Below, in pieces: positions 7,454 to 17,580 of a DNA stretch of 64,000 nt. The position numbers and the translations under genes are program-made. Numbering within the stretch: the stretch's first letter is position 1; every line of letters begins with the position of its first letter. Where the stretch lies: IMG/VR virus record IMGVR_UViG_3300033179_000001, positions 20,711 to 84,710 of that record; one strand, 5' to 3'. The stretch comes from a virus. The notes beneath the pieces were generated by a model, which searched no databases, was not told where the DNA came from, and saw only the letters and a program-made list of their open reading frames with translations.

Positions 7454-9261
7454 GGCCTCACTTCGATGAATTTTCCGGGGCGATTTGGGTCATTTAAATA
7501 CCACTTACCGTCCTTCGCCTTGCGAGCGCCCGGAATCGGTGGCGTAGCGGTCTGACCGCCTTTGATCTGGTTTACCAAGGCTTCCATGGTTGGCGATGTC
7601 CCGAACCTATAGGGCAAAACCTGATTCGAAAGCATGCCTTGTGTGAGCGGGTTCATGAGGGCTGCGCGTGCGGCTGGACGCATAATGAATGGTCCCATCG
7701 CTTCGCCGAGCAGCAATCCGCCAACACCACCCTCACTACCGCCAAGCAAATGAGAACCAGCCAAGTAACCGCCGCCGCCACTCAAAGCGTGGGTCAAGCC
7801 ACCTCCGACGCTGGACATGGCCCTTTCAATGTTGAGACGCGAAGCCGTGCCGCTATCGGGATACTGCTTCAGGACATTTCGGCCGGCATCAGCCAATTCC
7901 GAAAAATCATCCATCCCGCGCGTATACTGGTTTTTGCCGTAAACCCGCTTAGCCGCTTGCGCCAACGTGGCCGGTGTCATGTTCGCTGATCCGGCCCAAT
8001 CTTGAAGCACCAAAGCGTTCCGATAGTCGCGCCGCGTCTGAGCCCATGCGCCAGCATCGTTCGGATTAGTGCGCTGTATCGTCCGCTCCATCGCGTCATC
8101 CAGTGCGTTGGTGACACCGTGCAGACCTTCGGCCCGCTGCGGATCGGTCGCGCCCTGTGCGGCTCTCCTCAGATTAGACCGCAGCATCAGATAATCCGCG
8201 CCGCTTAAGTTTCCCGCACCGGTACCGATCGCATCTATCACACGCCTGATGCTGCCATTCACGCTATTGACGGTTTCTTGCGGATAGAGCCCAGGCGTCC
8301 CGTTATACGTGTCGTGGATGTCTCGAATATCGTTGACCAGCTGCTGATCTGCCGTGACATTATTTCGAGCCGCCAAGGCATCGAACTGGCCACCAACCCG
8401 GTTCATCATCGTATTGACGGCACCGGTTTGTCCGGTAATCGGCCGATCGCCAATATGTTCGCCAACACGATTGAATGCCGCTTGTGTGAATGCCTGATCT
8501 TGAGCCTCGTTTCTCCCATGGGCTAATTCGGATTCGGCTGCTTTGACTGTCCTGCTGCCGATTCGGTCGCCAGCGGTGAGCGGCACGCCTTCGCGATCGA
8601 GCACACCAATCATCGCTTGCCGCTCTTGAGGGATAATGTTCGGCGTAACCAGTCGCGGCGCAGCAGTCGTTCCGTGCCCACCCGCGATAGCGCCGATCAA
8701 TTGCAACGCGGCTTTCGTCTTCGGACTATCCGGCGCAAACTTATTCGCTACATCCCCCATCGCCTCAGACCCGACAGCACCACCCGCAGCCGTCGCGGCT
8801 TTCGCAAGCATGCCACCTGGACCGAGATAACTCTCAGGATTTCCGACGAACTCGCCAGCCGTCCCCGCATATCGGCCATAGTTGGTCTGTGGGCTCGCTT
8901 CAATCCCCGCAGCCTTGGTGATTTGCTGACCGTAACCCGGCTCGGCCTGTGGTCGTTCAGTGAGACCAAAATCAGCCATGAGATTTGCAAAATGGTGCGA
9001 CGGACCAAACGGCCCCGCAAAAGCCTCGCCAACATCCCCAACCGCACTAGCGAGCCCGCGACCTAGACCCTTGGTACCTTCCTTGACAACATCCTCGGTG
9101 GTCGAACGCGGTTGAGCCGCCGCATAAGCCGATTTCAGTTCATCATCCGACATTTTACTATAATCGACCGGAGGCGGTGCCGCAGATGCAGCCGGCGCAG
9201 CCTGAGAGGCCGCATAAGCAGCCTTCAGTTCGTCGTCTGACATCTGACTGAAGTCGGCCAT
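7450..9261 (-). CDS. Internal virion / DNA ejection-type protein
   Basis: The 603-residue protein begins with two copies of a short repeat ('FSQMSDDELKAAYAA' and 'YSKMSDDELKSAYAA'). A central helical region and a Gly-rich stretch ('GGGLTHALSGGGGYLAG', glycine-zipper-like) near residue 495 follow. Such proteins in podoviruses are carried in the capsid and form a channel for DNA entry. Its place between the lysozyme-like internal protein and the ADP-ribosyltransferase fits. No catalytic motif was found. Confidence 0.65.
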   Translation of the reverse strand: MADFSQMSDDELKAAYAASQAAPAASAAPPPVDYSKMSDDELKSAYAAAQPRSTTEDVVKEGTKGLGRGLASAVGDVGEAFAGPFGPSHHFANLMADFGLTERPQAEPGYGQQITKAAGIEASPQTNYGRYAGTAGEFVGNPESYLGPGGMLAKAATAAGGAVGSEAMGDVANKFAPDSPKTKAALQLIGAIAGGHGTTAAPRLVTPNIIPQERQAMIGVLDREGVPLTAGDRIGSRTVKAAESELAHGRNEAQDQAFTQAAFNRVGEHIGDRPITGQTGAVNTMMNRVGGQFDALAARNNVTADQQLVNDIRDIHDTYNGTPGLYPQETVNSVNGSIRRVIDAIGTGAGNLSGADYLMLRSNLRRAAQGATDPQRAEGLHGVTNALDDAMERTIQRTNPNDAGAWAQTRRDYRNALVLQDWAGSANMTPATLAQAAKRVYGKNQYTRGMDDFSELADAGRNVLKQYPDSGTASRLNIERAMSSVGGGLTHALSGGGGYLAGSHLLGGSEGGVGGLLLGEAMGPFIMRPAARAALMNPLTQGMLSNQVLPYRFGTSPTMEALVNQIKGGQTATPPIPGARKAKDGKWYLNDPNRPGKFIEVRP

Positions 9262-12260
9262 TATTGCGAAACCGGTGCGGTTGCGGGTTGATCCTTCAGC
9301 AGGCCACGTCTGCGCATTTCAGCCTCCAGACCGGAAACATCGGATGGTGCCGAAGGTGCAGCAGCAGCTTTCGGAACTATATCAGGGATGCGTGCTTTCG
9401 AAATCTCGCCGCGCAAGGTCTTATCAAAACCGGCATCAAGTTTGCCGTGCTTCCCGACATACTCGTCAGCCATATCGCCCCATTTCATCATGAGGTTGCC
9501 GGCCTGATCGATCAGGTTGAGTTTGGCCCCGATGCCGGCCGCAGTATCCTCCGGCGTGATGTTGGCCTTTTCTTCAAGGTCCAACATCGATTTGAATATA
9601 CGGCCTCCAGTTTCTCCGGTTTCTGACGCCATCGATTTGATACCTGAAATCTGATCGGCCAAAATTCGGGTTGCCACCTGATTGAAGATTTCGCGCGGCG
9701 CGGCACCTTCTGGATTGATACCGAACTGAGCGGCGAGACGCTGCAAGCCAAGCGCAGCCTCACTGCCAGCACCCGGCGTGAAATTCGGCGTAGCCGCAAC
9801 CTGCCGCAGCATATCGATATTCTGCTTTTGCTGCGCCGCGATCATCGCCGAACCGGCCAAACCTTTGTGGAGCGAATCATAATATTTCGCAGTCGCCTCA
9901 CCGCCGGTTTCCGCTGCTTTCTTGGCACCAGCCTGAGCGGCTTCAGCCGCCTGAATGCCTCCGATCGTCGAGAGGTCAGGCTGTGCGGCTGCCGGATGTG
10001 GCATATCTCCACCGCCAGACGATGGGGGTGCTCCAGTCGATTGCACGCCACCGCCCGGCGAAAGCGTCGTGGTTTGCCACTGCCTCGTGGCTGGATCGAA
10101 ATGGCTCACGGTCGGGATTTCGGCCGAACCAATCTTGACTGTCCCGAACTTTGGTTCCGGAATGAAGACTTTCTGGCCAGCCGCGTTGAACATCAGCGTT
10201 CCGCCCTCAACTGGCATTGATTGCGGCTGTCCTCGCTGCTGGATCATTTGCAACATGGCAGCCTTGGCCGAATCCGGTACCCACGGGTTAGCCAGCATCT
10301 GTGTCAATTGCTGCGGATTGATCTGGCCAACCGGAGAAGTAAGCGGCTGCGGCAATCCAGGAGGCCCGCCAGCGGCCATAGGAGCGCTACTGGTGGGCGG
10401 GCCGTTCTGAGCCACTTGGATAGGGGCGATTGGAGCCGGCGCACCACCGCCAGCGGCAGGAGCCGGCGCACCCCCATCGCCGCCAGCCGGAGGCATTGGA
10501 CGCCCCGCAATGGCGTTAACCAACGTGGCAGGCGGAAGTCCGGCACCCTGCGGCAATTGTTTACCATTGACCGATACCGGCCCGAATGGCGGTGGCAATG
10601 GAGGTTCCACCAGTGGAGCGCCACCAACTGATGTCGGCCCAACAGCCCCGGGGATCGCCGAACCGGCCGGCAGCGGCATCGTTGGACGTGGCATCGGCAG
10701 CGGCACAGGTCCGCTGATGGGTGGCACTGGCGCAGCACTATCTAGAGCGGTCGCAGGAACGGCCGGAGTATTCGGTATCGCACCCGGGCGAACAAGCGCC
10801 ATCATGGCCTGTTCGGCCGGTGTAACCGGAGTGGCATTCGGTCCAAATAAGTTTGGAGTTCGAACGGGGCCACCGCCGATAGAACTTTCATCAGCAGGAG
10901 GGACGGGCGGACCCTTTGCCGCTTCCATTGCGGCAGCCTGTCTTGCAAAATCATCATTCGGCTGTGGCCGAACCAACGCCATCATCTGCTGTTCGATCGG
11001 GTTCAGGGGCTTCTCTGCCAGTGACGGAGACTGCGTTGGTCTCAGTTCTCCACCGCCAATATCCGTTGATGTCTGAGGAACCGACTGCTTAGCCGCCTCC
11101 ATCGCGGCAACCTGCCGTTTAAAGTCATCAGGATTCCATGGAACTCCACCGGGAGTACCGGGCATAGGACGGCCAGCAATGGCGTTGACCATTGGAGACA
11201 TGGGCGATGGCATAACCGGTGCCGCACCTGTGTCAAACACGCTAGGCGGGGGCACGGCCGGCCCCGACGTGCCTTGCGTGATCAGGTTCGGCAATGCGCC
11301 TTGCGTGCCGGCATTTGGAATCATCCCCGGAGGTGGATTACCGGCATAGGCGAGCCGTGTCGGAGCCGCAGCGCTCGCCTGTGGAGTTACAGGCGATGGG
11401 ATCGGTGCCAGCAAACCTGTCGCAGCCGGCGCGGTTTTCGCAGGAGCCGCAGCCATACTCAATGGCACGCCATTCTCATGCCTAGCCATCGCAGCAATCA
11501 ACTGAGGCCGCATTTCCGGAGGAATCGGATCGTTCGGCCCAATCCCCATCTGAGCCGCGACATGTTCCGCATAGGCTTTCGTATTGTTGTTATCTGACGC
11601 AGGAGCCCAACGGTTGACGATGCCTGAAATCGTATTCAGCCCGTGATTCCTTTGGTAGCTGTCAAGCAGCGTGCTTGCCGCCGCAACACCGTGTTCGGGA
11701 GCCTCGAACTTGGCAAATCGTCCGTCCGATCCGGCATAACCGGGCTGGGATCGTGCAAATTGGCCATCCTCGATATTCAGAGGGTTGTTGTTACGAATAC
11801 CACGAGGTGCCGATGAATCTACGCTCGCGCTCGTAGTAGCCGGTGGATTTGTGTTGCCCCCGCCAGTCCCGCTGCTATCCGAAGTTGGGGCAACGGTAGG
11901 CGAACTACTCGGGGAACTACCAGCACTGGGAGATGAGCCGCCGCCTAGATAAGGCGAATAAATCCGCCCTATGGCTTCCGCGCCTTGTTGACGCCCCGCC
12001 GTCTCGGCCTGTCGCGCGAAATCGGCCTCTCGATTGCCTTGTATCGCCCGCACGAGTTCAGCAAGTCCCTGCGTCCAATGGTGGATGCCACCTTCCGGAG
12101 GTTGTTGCAGCGCCATCGCATGTTGGCGCATCTGCGCGACCTGTTCAGGCGTCAAAGTCGATGGATTCGCGAGCGGTGCTGTTGAGACAGATGATGCACC
12201 CAGTGGAGTACCAAGCGGACCAAGCCCCCATGAGCCTACAGTGTTTGGATCAAGCGCCAT
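9261..12260 (-). CDS. Large internal virion protein with lysozyme-like domain
   Basis: The protein has 999 residues. Residues ~150-266 contain 'RGIRNNNPLNIED', 'FEAPEHGVAAA', 'ISGIVNRWAP' and 'RHENG', the pattern of a structural peptidoglycan-cutting domain of phage virions. A very long Pro/Gly/Ala/Ser-rich region (~280-690) with repeated 'AIAGRPMP'-type phrases follows, then a helical C-terminus. It probably helps the virion open the cell wall during infection. The Pro-rich region produces long spurious frames on the other strand. Confidence 0.75.
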   Translation of the reverse strand: MALDPNTVGSWGLGPLGTPLGASSVSTAPLANPSTLTPEQVAQMRQHAMALQQPPEGGIHHWTQGLAELVRAIQGNREADFARQAETAGRQQGAEAIGRIYSPYLGGGSSPSAGSSPSSSPTVAPTSDSSGTGGGNTNPPATTSASVDSSAPRGIRNNNPLNIEDGQFARSQPGYAGSDGRFAKFEAPEHGVAAASTLLDSYQRNHGLNTISGIVNRWAPASDNNNTKAYAEHVAAQMGIGPNDPIPPEMRPQLIAAMARHENGVPLSMAAAPAKTAPAATGLLAPIPSPVTPQASAAAPTRLAYAGNPPPGMIPNAGTQGALPNLITQGTSGPAVPPPSVFDTGAAPVMPSPMSPMVNAIAGRPMPGTPGGVPWNPDDFKRQVAAMEAAKQSVPQTSTDIGGGELRPTQSPSLAEKPLNPIEQQMMALVRPQPNDDFARQAAAMEAAKGPPVPPADESSIGGGPVRTPNLFGPNATPVTPAEQAMMALVRPGAIPNTPAVPATALDSAAPVPPISGPVPLPMPRPTMPLPAGSAIPGAVGPTSVGGAPLVEPPLPPPFGPVSVNGKQLPQGAGLPPATLVNAIAGRPMPPAGGDGGAPAPAAGGGAPAPIAPIQVAQNGPPTSSAPMAAGGPPGLPQPLTSPVGQINPQQLTQMLANPWVPDSAKAAMLQMIQQRGQPQSMPVEGGTLMFNAAGQKVFIPEPKFGTVKIGSAEIPTVSHFDPATRQWQTTTLSPGGGVQSTGAPPSSGGGDMPHPAAAQPDLSTIGGIQAAEAAQAGAKKAAETGGEATAKYYDSLHKGLAGSAMIAAQQKQNIDMLRQVAATPNFTPGAGSEAALGLQRLAAQFGINPEGAAPREIFNQVATRILADQISGIKSMASETGETGGRIFKSMLDLEEKANITPEDTAAGIGAKLNLIDQAGNLMMKWGDMADEYVGKHGKLDAGFDKTLRGEISKARIPDIVPKAAAAPSAPSDVSGLEAEMRRRGLLKDQPATAPVSQ

Positions 12261-12272
12261 GGTCCCACCACC

Positions 12273-13115
12273 TTATGCAAACGCCATCTTGCCAAGCGAT
12301 CCAAGCATCGAATTACCGAAACCACCAGTCCCGCCACTGATCGCCGCGCCACCAAGACCGAATAGACCGCTCATCATGGCGTTCTGTTGTGCTAGATCAG
12401 CATTATATTTGGCCATATTGGCTGAATTGGCAGAAGATGTAGCACCAACTAGATCGGCCGGGTTCATCGACGCTCCTGGTGTGGTCGTCAAACCAACTCC
12501 GGCCGGTTGAGAAAGGCCCATCTCCTGTGCGGCTATTTGTCCGGGCAGCAAATAACTCGATGTCGCCTGTTGGTAAGCCTGTGGTTCGGCAGTCGCCAAA
12601 AATCCGGTCACAGCCTGATTTTGATTGAGTTGCAAATCCCGCATCTGCTGCTGATAGGCCGGAGAATCCGGATAAATACCCTGCGCCCGCAATTTGGCGT
12701 CAAGTTGATTTGTCTGCGTAGAAAATTGTGGGTTGAGATAATCGGTCTCCTGCTTCAACAAAGCCTGAGTGTTGCCAGAGGTAGCATCTCCAATCACCTT
12801 TGACGGATTGGTCGCGCCATAGTTAGCCCCGGTCAGAAGTGCATTGGCCTGCTTACCCGCAACCCCTTGAGTGCCCTGCATTTGGGTAAGCAATGCTTGC
12901 TCGGCCGGCGAAAGTGATTGTGTCGCCGTGTAGGTCGGAACACCATTCGGACCAACCCCGGTCTGGGTATATGTCAGGGACCCAGTAGGCGTTACCTGAT
13001 TGACGTTAGATGCCGCCTGCCCTGTTTCCAATGCCTGTAGATTTAACTGCTGCTGCTTGTCCGCAGTCACATTCGGATCAGGAACGGCCGGGGTGCTCGG
13101 GGATGACAGGCTCAT
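12273..13115 (-). CDS. Conserved virion-associated protein, glycine-rich end
   Basis: The protein has 280 residues. It contains 'QVTPTGSLTYTQTG' and 'YTATQSLSPAEQALL', phrases typical of a widespread podovirus structural family of unknown fold. The C-terminal ~35 residues are Gly/Ala-rich ('FGLGGAAISGGTGGFG') and could insert into membrane. Position suggests it is packaged or injected with the next two proteins. The start overlaps the GNAT gene stop by 4 bases. Confidence 0.65.
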   Translation of the reverse strand: MSLSSPSTPAVPDPNVTADKQQQLNLQALETGQAASNVNQVTPTGSLTYTQTGVGPNGVPTYTATQSLSPAEQALLTQMQGTQGVAGKQANALLTGANYGATNPSKVIGDATSGNTQALLKQETDYLNPQFSTQTNQLDAKLRAQGIYPDSPAYQQQMRDLQLNQNQAVTGFLATAEPQAYQQATSSYLLPGQIAAQEMGLSQPAGVGLTTTPGASMNPADLVGATSSANSANMAKYNADLAQQNAMMSGLFGLGGAAISGGTGGFGNSMLGSLGKMAFA

Positions 13116-13594
13116 TTCGCAGTTTCCTTGTCCTTCGCAAACCCAATCCGTTTAAGGTCTTCTTTGAAGAGAACGAAAACCGCCGCATCGCCGTAAGGTC
13201 CATAATAGCGATGTTGCACACCCTCGAATTTGAATCCAAACCTCTGAAACATTTTCAGTATATTGGAATTGTTGCGGTTTGTCCGCATAGTCAGACGATC
13301 AAGATGATTGAACCTCGTTAGCGCATACTGCGCCAAACCTCTAGCAATTCCAGCCGAAAATGTCTGTGGTCCATAATAGCTGAGTTCGACGTTGAATCCG
13401 CTATAGTTTTGAAAAATCGCCGCTCCTATCATCTTGTGCAGCCTGATGATCCCTATCGCAGCATCAATAGGCATAGGTGTGAGACAAAATTCATTCCACG
13501 CCCAAGCCGCCACCGATGCATCATGACCGAACAATAGTCCATGCGGCAGGCAGAGCCCGCGCTGTCGTTCATCTCTGGTAGGATTCGGGATCAA
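13112..13594 (-). CDS. GNAT-like acetyltransferase in late operon
   Basis: The 160-residue product has a GNAT-like core: 'TFSAGIARGLAQYAL' (acyl-CoA pyrophosphate region), 'LTMRTNRNNSNILKMFQRFGF' in pieces, and the ending '...FVLFKEDL'. It is coupled by 4-base overlaps with structural genes on both sides, a position in which small acetyltransferases are often found in podoviruses. The substrate is unknown. Confidence 0.65.
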   Translation of the reverse strand: MIPNPTRDERQRGLCLPHGLLFGHDASVAAWAWNEFCLTPMPIDAAIGIIRLHKMIGAAIFQNYSGFNVELSYYGPQTFSAGIARGLAQYALTRFNHLDRLTMRTNRNNSNILKMFQRFGFKFEGVQHRYYGPYGDAAVFVLFKEDLKRIGFAKDKETAK

Positions 13595-15237
13595 ATATAT
13601 GCTCCAAGCTCAATTACCGCGTTAAAGGCATTAATTTGAAGAATAGACGGCTGTTGCCCTACGTATCCATCGAATATCATGTTGTCGAAGGTGCCGGTAT
13701 CGAATACGGAGTTCGCTCCACCGCCGCTCGGCAAGACGTTCACCTTCATCCGCACCGCGAGTGCATGGCCTTCAGCCTGTACGGATTGCCAAGTTGATTG
13801 TGGCAGCGGTCCTTGCGCGTAGAACGCCGCATCATATACCGAGGTGTCATAAATACCGCCAGTCGCCACGAAAGACGAAACTGGGGCCGTTGGCGATATC
13901 GAGCCGAAATCAACATCTACACCGATCGTCGGAACGATCGTGCCGCCAGTAACCATCAACGGCTGAATCATGCTCATTCGCTTGGTGCGACCCGGAGCAC
14001 CAAAGAAGTTGAATGCGCATTGCATGTCCGCAACGATCGGGGAGACGAGATCGGCCGGACCTTGGTAGGCGTTAGCTACAATTCCATTATTTCCACCGAA
14101 ATATAACTGATCGTTGAAAATCTCGAAACAATTCGCATTCCATCCCTGAAACTGAGTCCATGCTCCGTTCAAGAAGTTCTGCACATATTGAACCTGTGAC
14201 GTATTGGTCTGTTGAGGCACGTTCAGGAACAACAATCCCTGTGCCGGATAACTGATCAACTCCCATCCAAAATTATTCTGGTAAGAAGCAGCGGCCTGCA
14301 ACATGGCGTTCTGAATGCGACCCGTGATAGCAGCTTGTCTCACCGCACCGGTATCAAGTTGGATGGTCTGTGACAGCGGCAGAACACCTTGCAGTGTAAT
14401 GATGCCAAGATCGGAACCGATCTTTGTGATGCATCGATTGCCCAGTGGTGGGGCAAGGTCAAAGGTACCGACTAGAGCCCAATTGCTTGCACTGGTAGGA
14501 TCGGGACCACTGTAGACAATGACTTGGCCACGAGTCGTTACAAACACAGCAAGACTTTGTGGCCCAGTACCACCGTTATAATTCCATGATCCCATAGATT
14601 GGATAAAACCACCCTCATCCATGAGCGCACCGAGATCAAGTGTACCAGCGACAGCCCCCGTGATCGCATTCGGAGCCAAATAATAGGCTTTGGTGGAATT
14701 ATTTGGTATGAACCAGAGTCGGTTCTGATGCGCATTGATGTTGACAAACGTCGTCTGCGGCGGCCCGCCCGTGATCGTCGGTGTGGTCCAAGTCGTCCCA
14801 TCCCAGAGTTGAGGATTATCCGACCCATTGACCATATAGAGATACTGAGACCCACCCGGCACAATAAAATTGAGGTATTGCCACCTATTGCTAGAAAATC
14901 CGCTGCGAACTAGCACAGGAGCGGATTGGTTGCTGACGTTGTAGATATTACCGCCGCATGCAGCGAACAGAAATTGAGTGCCACTTACCGGCTTGTATGT
15001 CGCCAACGTCTCTACCGGGCCATTTGTGCCAAGTCCCTGAACCCACGCATTGTATCCAGCACGCATCTCTATCCATGACGTGCGAGGAACCCAGTTGATC
15101 AGGATCGGAGCATATTTCGGGTCCATGTTCGCAAGAGGGTCAATCGCGTTCCAGCCACCAGTTGGTGCCGGAATCGGTACCGGTTGCGTCTCAGGTTGAG
15201 AAAATGGAGTTTTGGGTCGAGCTTGGATTTTACGCAT
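13591..15237 (-). CDS. Tail hub / nozzle-like beta-propeller protein
   Basis: The 548-residue, all-beta-looking protein begins 'APTGGWNAIDPLANM' and 'ILINWVPRTS', a conserved start in podoviral tail proteins of the P22 gp10 / T7 gp12-like nozzle group. Repeated aromatic-Gly blades ('NRLWFIPN', 'QLYFGGNNG') fit a propeller. It follows the adaptor gene, so it likely closes the portal-adaptor channel. The assignment rests on pattern and order only. Confidence 0.7.
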   Translation of the reverse strand: MRKIQARPKTPFSQPETQPVPIPAPTGGWNAIDPLANMDPKYAPILINWVPRTSWIEMRAGYNAWVQGLGTNGPVETLATYKPVSGTQFLFAACGGNIYNVSNQSAPVLVRSGFSSNRWQYLNFIVPGGSQYLYMVNGSDNPQLWDGTTWTTPTITGGPPQTTFVNINAHQNRLWFIPNNSTKAYYLAPNAITGAVAGTLDLGALMDEGGFIQSMGSWNYNGGTGPQSLAVFVTTRGQVIVYSGPDPTSASNWALVGTFDLAPPLGNRCITKIGSDLGIITLQGVLPLSQTIQLDTGAVRQAAITGRIQNAMLQAAASYQNNFGWELISYPAQGLLFLNVPQQTNTSQVQYVQNFLNGAWTQFQGWNANCFEIFNDQLYFGGNNGIVANAYQGPADLVSPIVADMQCAFNFFGAPGRTKRMSMIQPLMVTGGTIVPTIGVDVDFGSISPTAPVSSFVATGGIYDTSVYDAAFYAQGPLPQSTWQSVQAEGHALAVRMKVNVLPSGGGANSVFDTGTFDNMIFDGYVGQQPSILQINAFNAVIELGAYI

Positions 15238-16250
15238 CAGTTAGACTGGAAGCCTCCAGGTTGCGGAAAATACCCGTCTTGGACTGCCGTCTCTGGCGAA
15301 ATCAGGAATGGATGTACTCGCTTCACCAACGACAGCGTCTCGGTACCACCATCGCGAGCGATGAGACGGTCAACGAAATCGACGTAATCGTTACGGTCGT
15401 CCTCCCAACCTCCATATCCCTTGATCTTCTTGAACCGCCATTTCAGGCCGTCAATCAACGCGCGATCATCCAAGAACGAAGTGTCGAGATCACTTGTGAA
15501 CGCCGAGTTCGTACCGGTACTGATGGTCGATCCCGTCATATTCACCCAGTTCGTCGACAGATATTCGAACACCAACTGAATCGGGTTCACCAGTTCGGCC
15601 GGTGCCGGCCAAATCCGATAGGTGCTGTTGAGCGAATTACCGAGTTGTCGCCAATGCCGGCGAGGTCCAGTCTGGACGATGCCGGAGCGATGCCACTGGT
15701 CAAGTTGCGGCGAATCCGGACCAAGTAACGCCCACCGGTTCGTTCGATCCCACCACGTCCGCGCGATATATGCCTTGAGATCGGCCGGAAGCGAGTAGGT
15801 ATCCTGAGCAAACGTCAACGGAGTTGCCGCAGCGGTGCCGGTCGATTCCATCGTCAACGTGACGGTGGTTGTCGGGTTGTTGCCGCTCAGATCGCCAAGG
15901 TTTTTAATACGCGAGGCACTCGGGAGGAAAGAACCGAATATCGCCCAATTCCCCGCCGTCAATCCGGCCGTTGATGGGATGTTGGAGACAACAGGAGAGT
16001 TGGTGCTCACGTCCCCGGTCGTGATGATCGGCGCATTCACGATCAGATTGAACTCGGTCTGCATCGCGGTCCAGCCGTCCTCCGGCGTGTCCCGCAGTTC
16101 TTCGCCTTCCTTATTGAGTAGGGCAAGAACCTGAATTGCAGTTGGGTCAGTGTTTCCGATCAAAGTTAAGACCTGGGGGAAACCAAGTTCCCCCAGCATC
16201 GCGTTAGCAATTTGCAGACATGTCTTCGGCGTGAACGCGGTGACAGGCAT
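15237..16250 (-). CDS. Head-tail adaptor / tubular tail protein A-like
   Basis: The 337-residue protein has an N-terminal 'TCLQIANAMLGELGF' and 'EGEELRDTPEDGW', a pattern of podoviral adaptors (T7 gp11 / P22 gp4-like) that bind beneath the portal. 'YSLPADLKAYIARTWWDR' and 'YRIWPAP' are also typical. The stop overlaps the start of the hub gene. Confidence 0.75.
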   Translation of the reverse strand: MPVTAFTPKTCLQIANAMLGELGFPQVLTLIGNTDPTAIQVLALLNKEGEELRDTPEDGWTAMQTEFNLIVNAPIITTGDVSTNSPVVSNIPSTAGLTAGNWAIFGSFLPSASRIKNLGDLSGNNPTTTVTLTMESTGTAAATPLTFAQDTYSLPADLKAYIARTWWDRTNRWALLGPDSPQLDQWHRSGIVQTGPRRHWRQLGNSLNSTYRIWPAPAELVNPIQLVFEYLSTNWVNMTGSTISTGTNSAFTSDLDTSFLDDRALIDGLKWRFKKIKGYGGWEDDRNDYVDFVDRLIARDGGTETLSLVKRVHPFLISPETAVQDGYFPQPGGFQSN

Positions 16251-16271
16251 TCGTCATGCTCCAAGCCTCGA

Positions 16272-16652
16272 TTACACAGAAGCGAGAATCGCGTCGAATG
16301 TTGAGGCCGTCACTGCGTAGAAATAACCACCGTTACCGACCGATATGCTAACCCCAGTCGCAGTCAATCCACCTCGAATGAGCAATTGACCGCCTACTGG
16401 AGGCCAAACAACGCAAGTTGCTGTCGTATTCATCACGAAATATTCGCTTCCAACCTCAGCAACTGACGGCAGAATGAGACCAACACCGCTCGTCGCAGTG
16501 CCTATCGATCGAACATAGAACTGAAACTGCCCAATCGCCTGAGCCGTCGCCTGACTAGTACCAGCAGCGCTTACGCTCGTTGGATCAAGGCCAAGCCGTT
16601 TCGCAGCTTGTCCCGGAAGTCCAAACGTCATCAATCCGCGTGAATTTGCCAT
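16272..16652 (-). CDS. Small virion protein, possible decoration protein
   Basis: The 126-residue product has a beta-rich C-terminal part ('VWPPVGGQLLIRG', 'GGYFYAVTAS'), a pattern shared with small trimeric phage surface proteins. It lies between capsid and adaptor genes. A hairpin (CCGCAC...GTGCGG) lies just upstream. Function is not recognised. Confidence 0.55.
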   Translation of the reverse strand: MANSRGLMTFGLPGQAAKRLGLDPTSVSAAGTSQATAQAIGQFQFYVRSIGTATSGVGLILPSVAEVGSEYFVMNTTATCVVWPPVGGQLLIRGGLTATGVSISVGNGGYFYAVTASTFDAILASV

Positions 16653-16719
16653 TGTATTCCCCTCTTATGCCCGCCTGAGCGGGGAGAGTTCGGGGCCGCA
16701 CGGAATGTGCGGTTTGCCC

Positions 16720-17580
16720 TTATGCCGCGTCTGTGGCCTTCCGTGGGCCTCTCGGCTTGCCTTTCGGCCATCCCCGAGCCTTCGGCGGCTCACCCGCTGG
16801 TGCGCTCTGAGGCCCCATCGGATGGGTGGCGTTGATCTGCGCCGTCTGGGCATCTACAACCGGCGAATTGCCGAACGACGGAGCCCGTGGCATCGCGCCA
16901 CCCGCAAACGTCTCGGCCGGTGCCGGCGCGGCTTGCCTCGGTGCACCCATCGGCATCCCAACGCCCGCATTCGCCAGCAACTGCGAATTGATCTGTTGCA
17001 TCTGGTGCGCCATGTCGTCGTTTTGCTTGGCCAGCCGCGCGTTGTCCCGCTTCATCTGCTCAAGCTCGAACTGCATCTGATGGAATGCCGCACCGTTGGA
17101 CGCGCCGTGGATGTATTTCTGCGCATAATTGACATAGTCCTGACCGTGCATGCCAATCGCCGCAATCGCGGTCGAACTCGCGGCAGCCAGATGCTCAACC
17201 GTCATGATGCCAACCGCCTGCAACATCGCAATCGCCGCCGGATGCCGGGGAAACAGCAGCCCAAGCGGCGTGCCCTCCGCGACTTGATCCTTGCCGGCTG
17301 CATAAGCCTGCCACTGTGCCGGCCACCGCTTCATGTCCAGATCAGACGCCGGACGGTCGACCTTCTGCAGGTTGCCCTCTCCGGGCTGCTGGATCATGAC
17401 ATAATCCTGATCCTCATAGATTGGACGGCCTGCCGATGCCGATTTGATCGGATTATGAACCGCCCGCTTGTAGAAAATGCACAGCATCGACGCATCGCCG
17501 GGGGTAGTTTGCACCGAGCCATCCGGCCTCATTCGATACTGCCCGCTGTCGGGAACGCCGTCGCCAATGTAGCCGCTCAT
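16720..17580 (-). CDS. Structural-region protein with coiled coil and basic AT-hook-like tail
   Basis: The protein has 286 residues. The N-terminal domain contains 'RPIYEDQDYVMIQQPG', known from a conserved phage family. A coiled coil ('MQFELEQMKRDNARLAKQN') covers about residues 175-200. A Pro-rich linker leads to 'RGWPKGKPRGPRK', an AT-hook-like DNA-binding tail. It overlaps the Maf/MptE-like gene by 4 bases. A role in DNA packaging or capsid assembly is possible but unproven. Confidence 0.6.
   Translation of the reverse strand: MSGYIGDGVPDSGQYRMRPDGSVQTTPGDASMLCIFYKRAVHNPIKSASAGRPIYEDQDYVMIQQPGEGNLQKVDRPASDLDMKRWPAQWQAYAAGKDQVAEGTPLGLLFPRHPAAIAMLQAVGIMTVEHLAAASSTAIAAIGMHGQDYVNYAQKYIHGASNGAAFHQMQFELEQMKRDNARLAKQNDDMAHQMQQINSQLLANAGVGMPMGAPRQAAPAPAETFAGGAMPRAPSFGNSPVVDAQTAQINATHPMGPQSAPAGEPPKARGWPKGKPRGPRKATDAA

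Noticed and set aside
10510-12510. Long plus-strand frames (188, 135 and 158 residues) opposite the 999-residue virion gene
   Set aside because: They mirror the Pro/Gly-rich region of the minus-strand gene, have repetitive composition and no ribosome binding sites.
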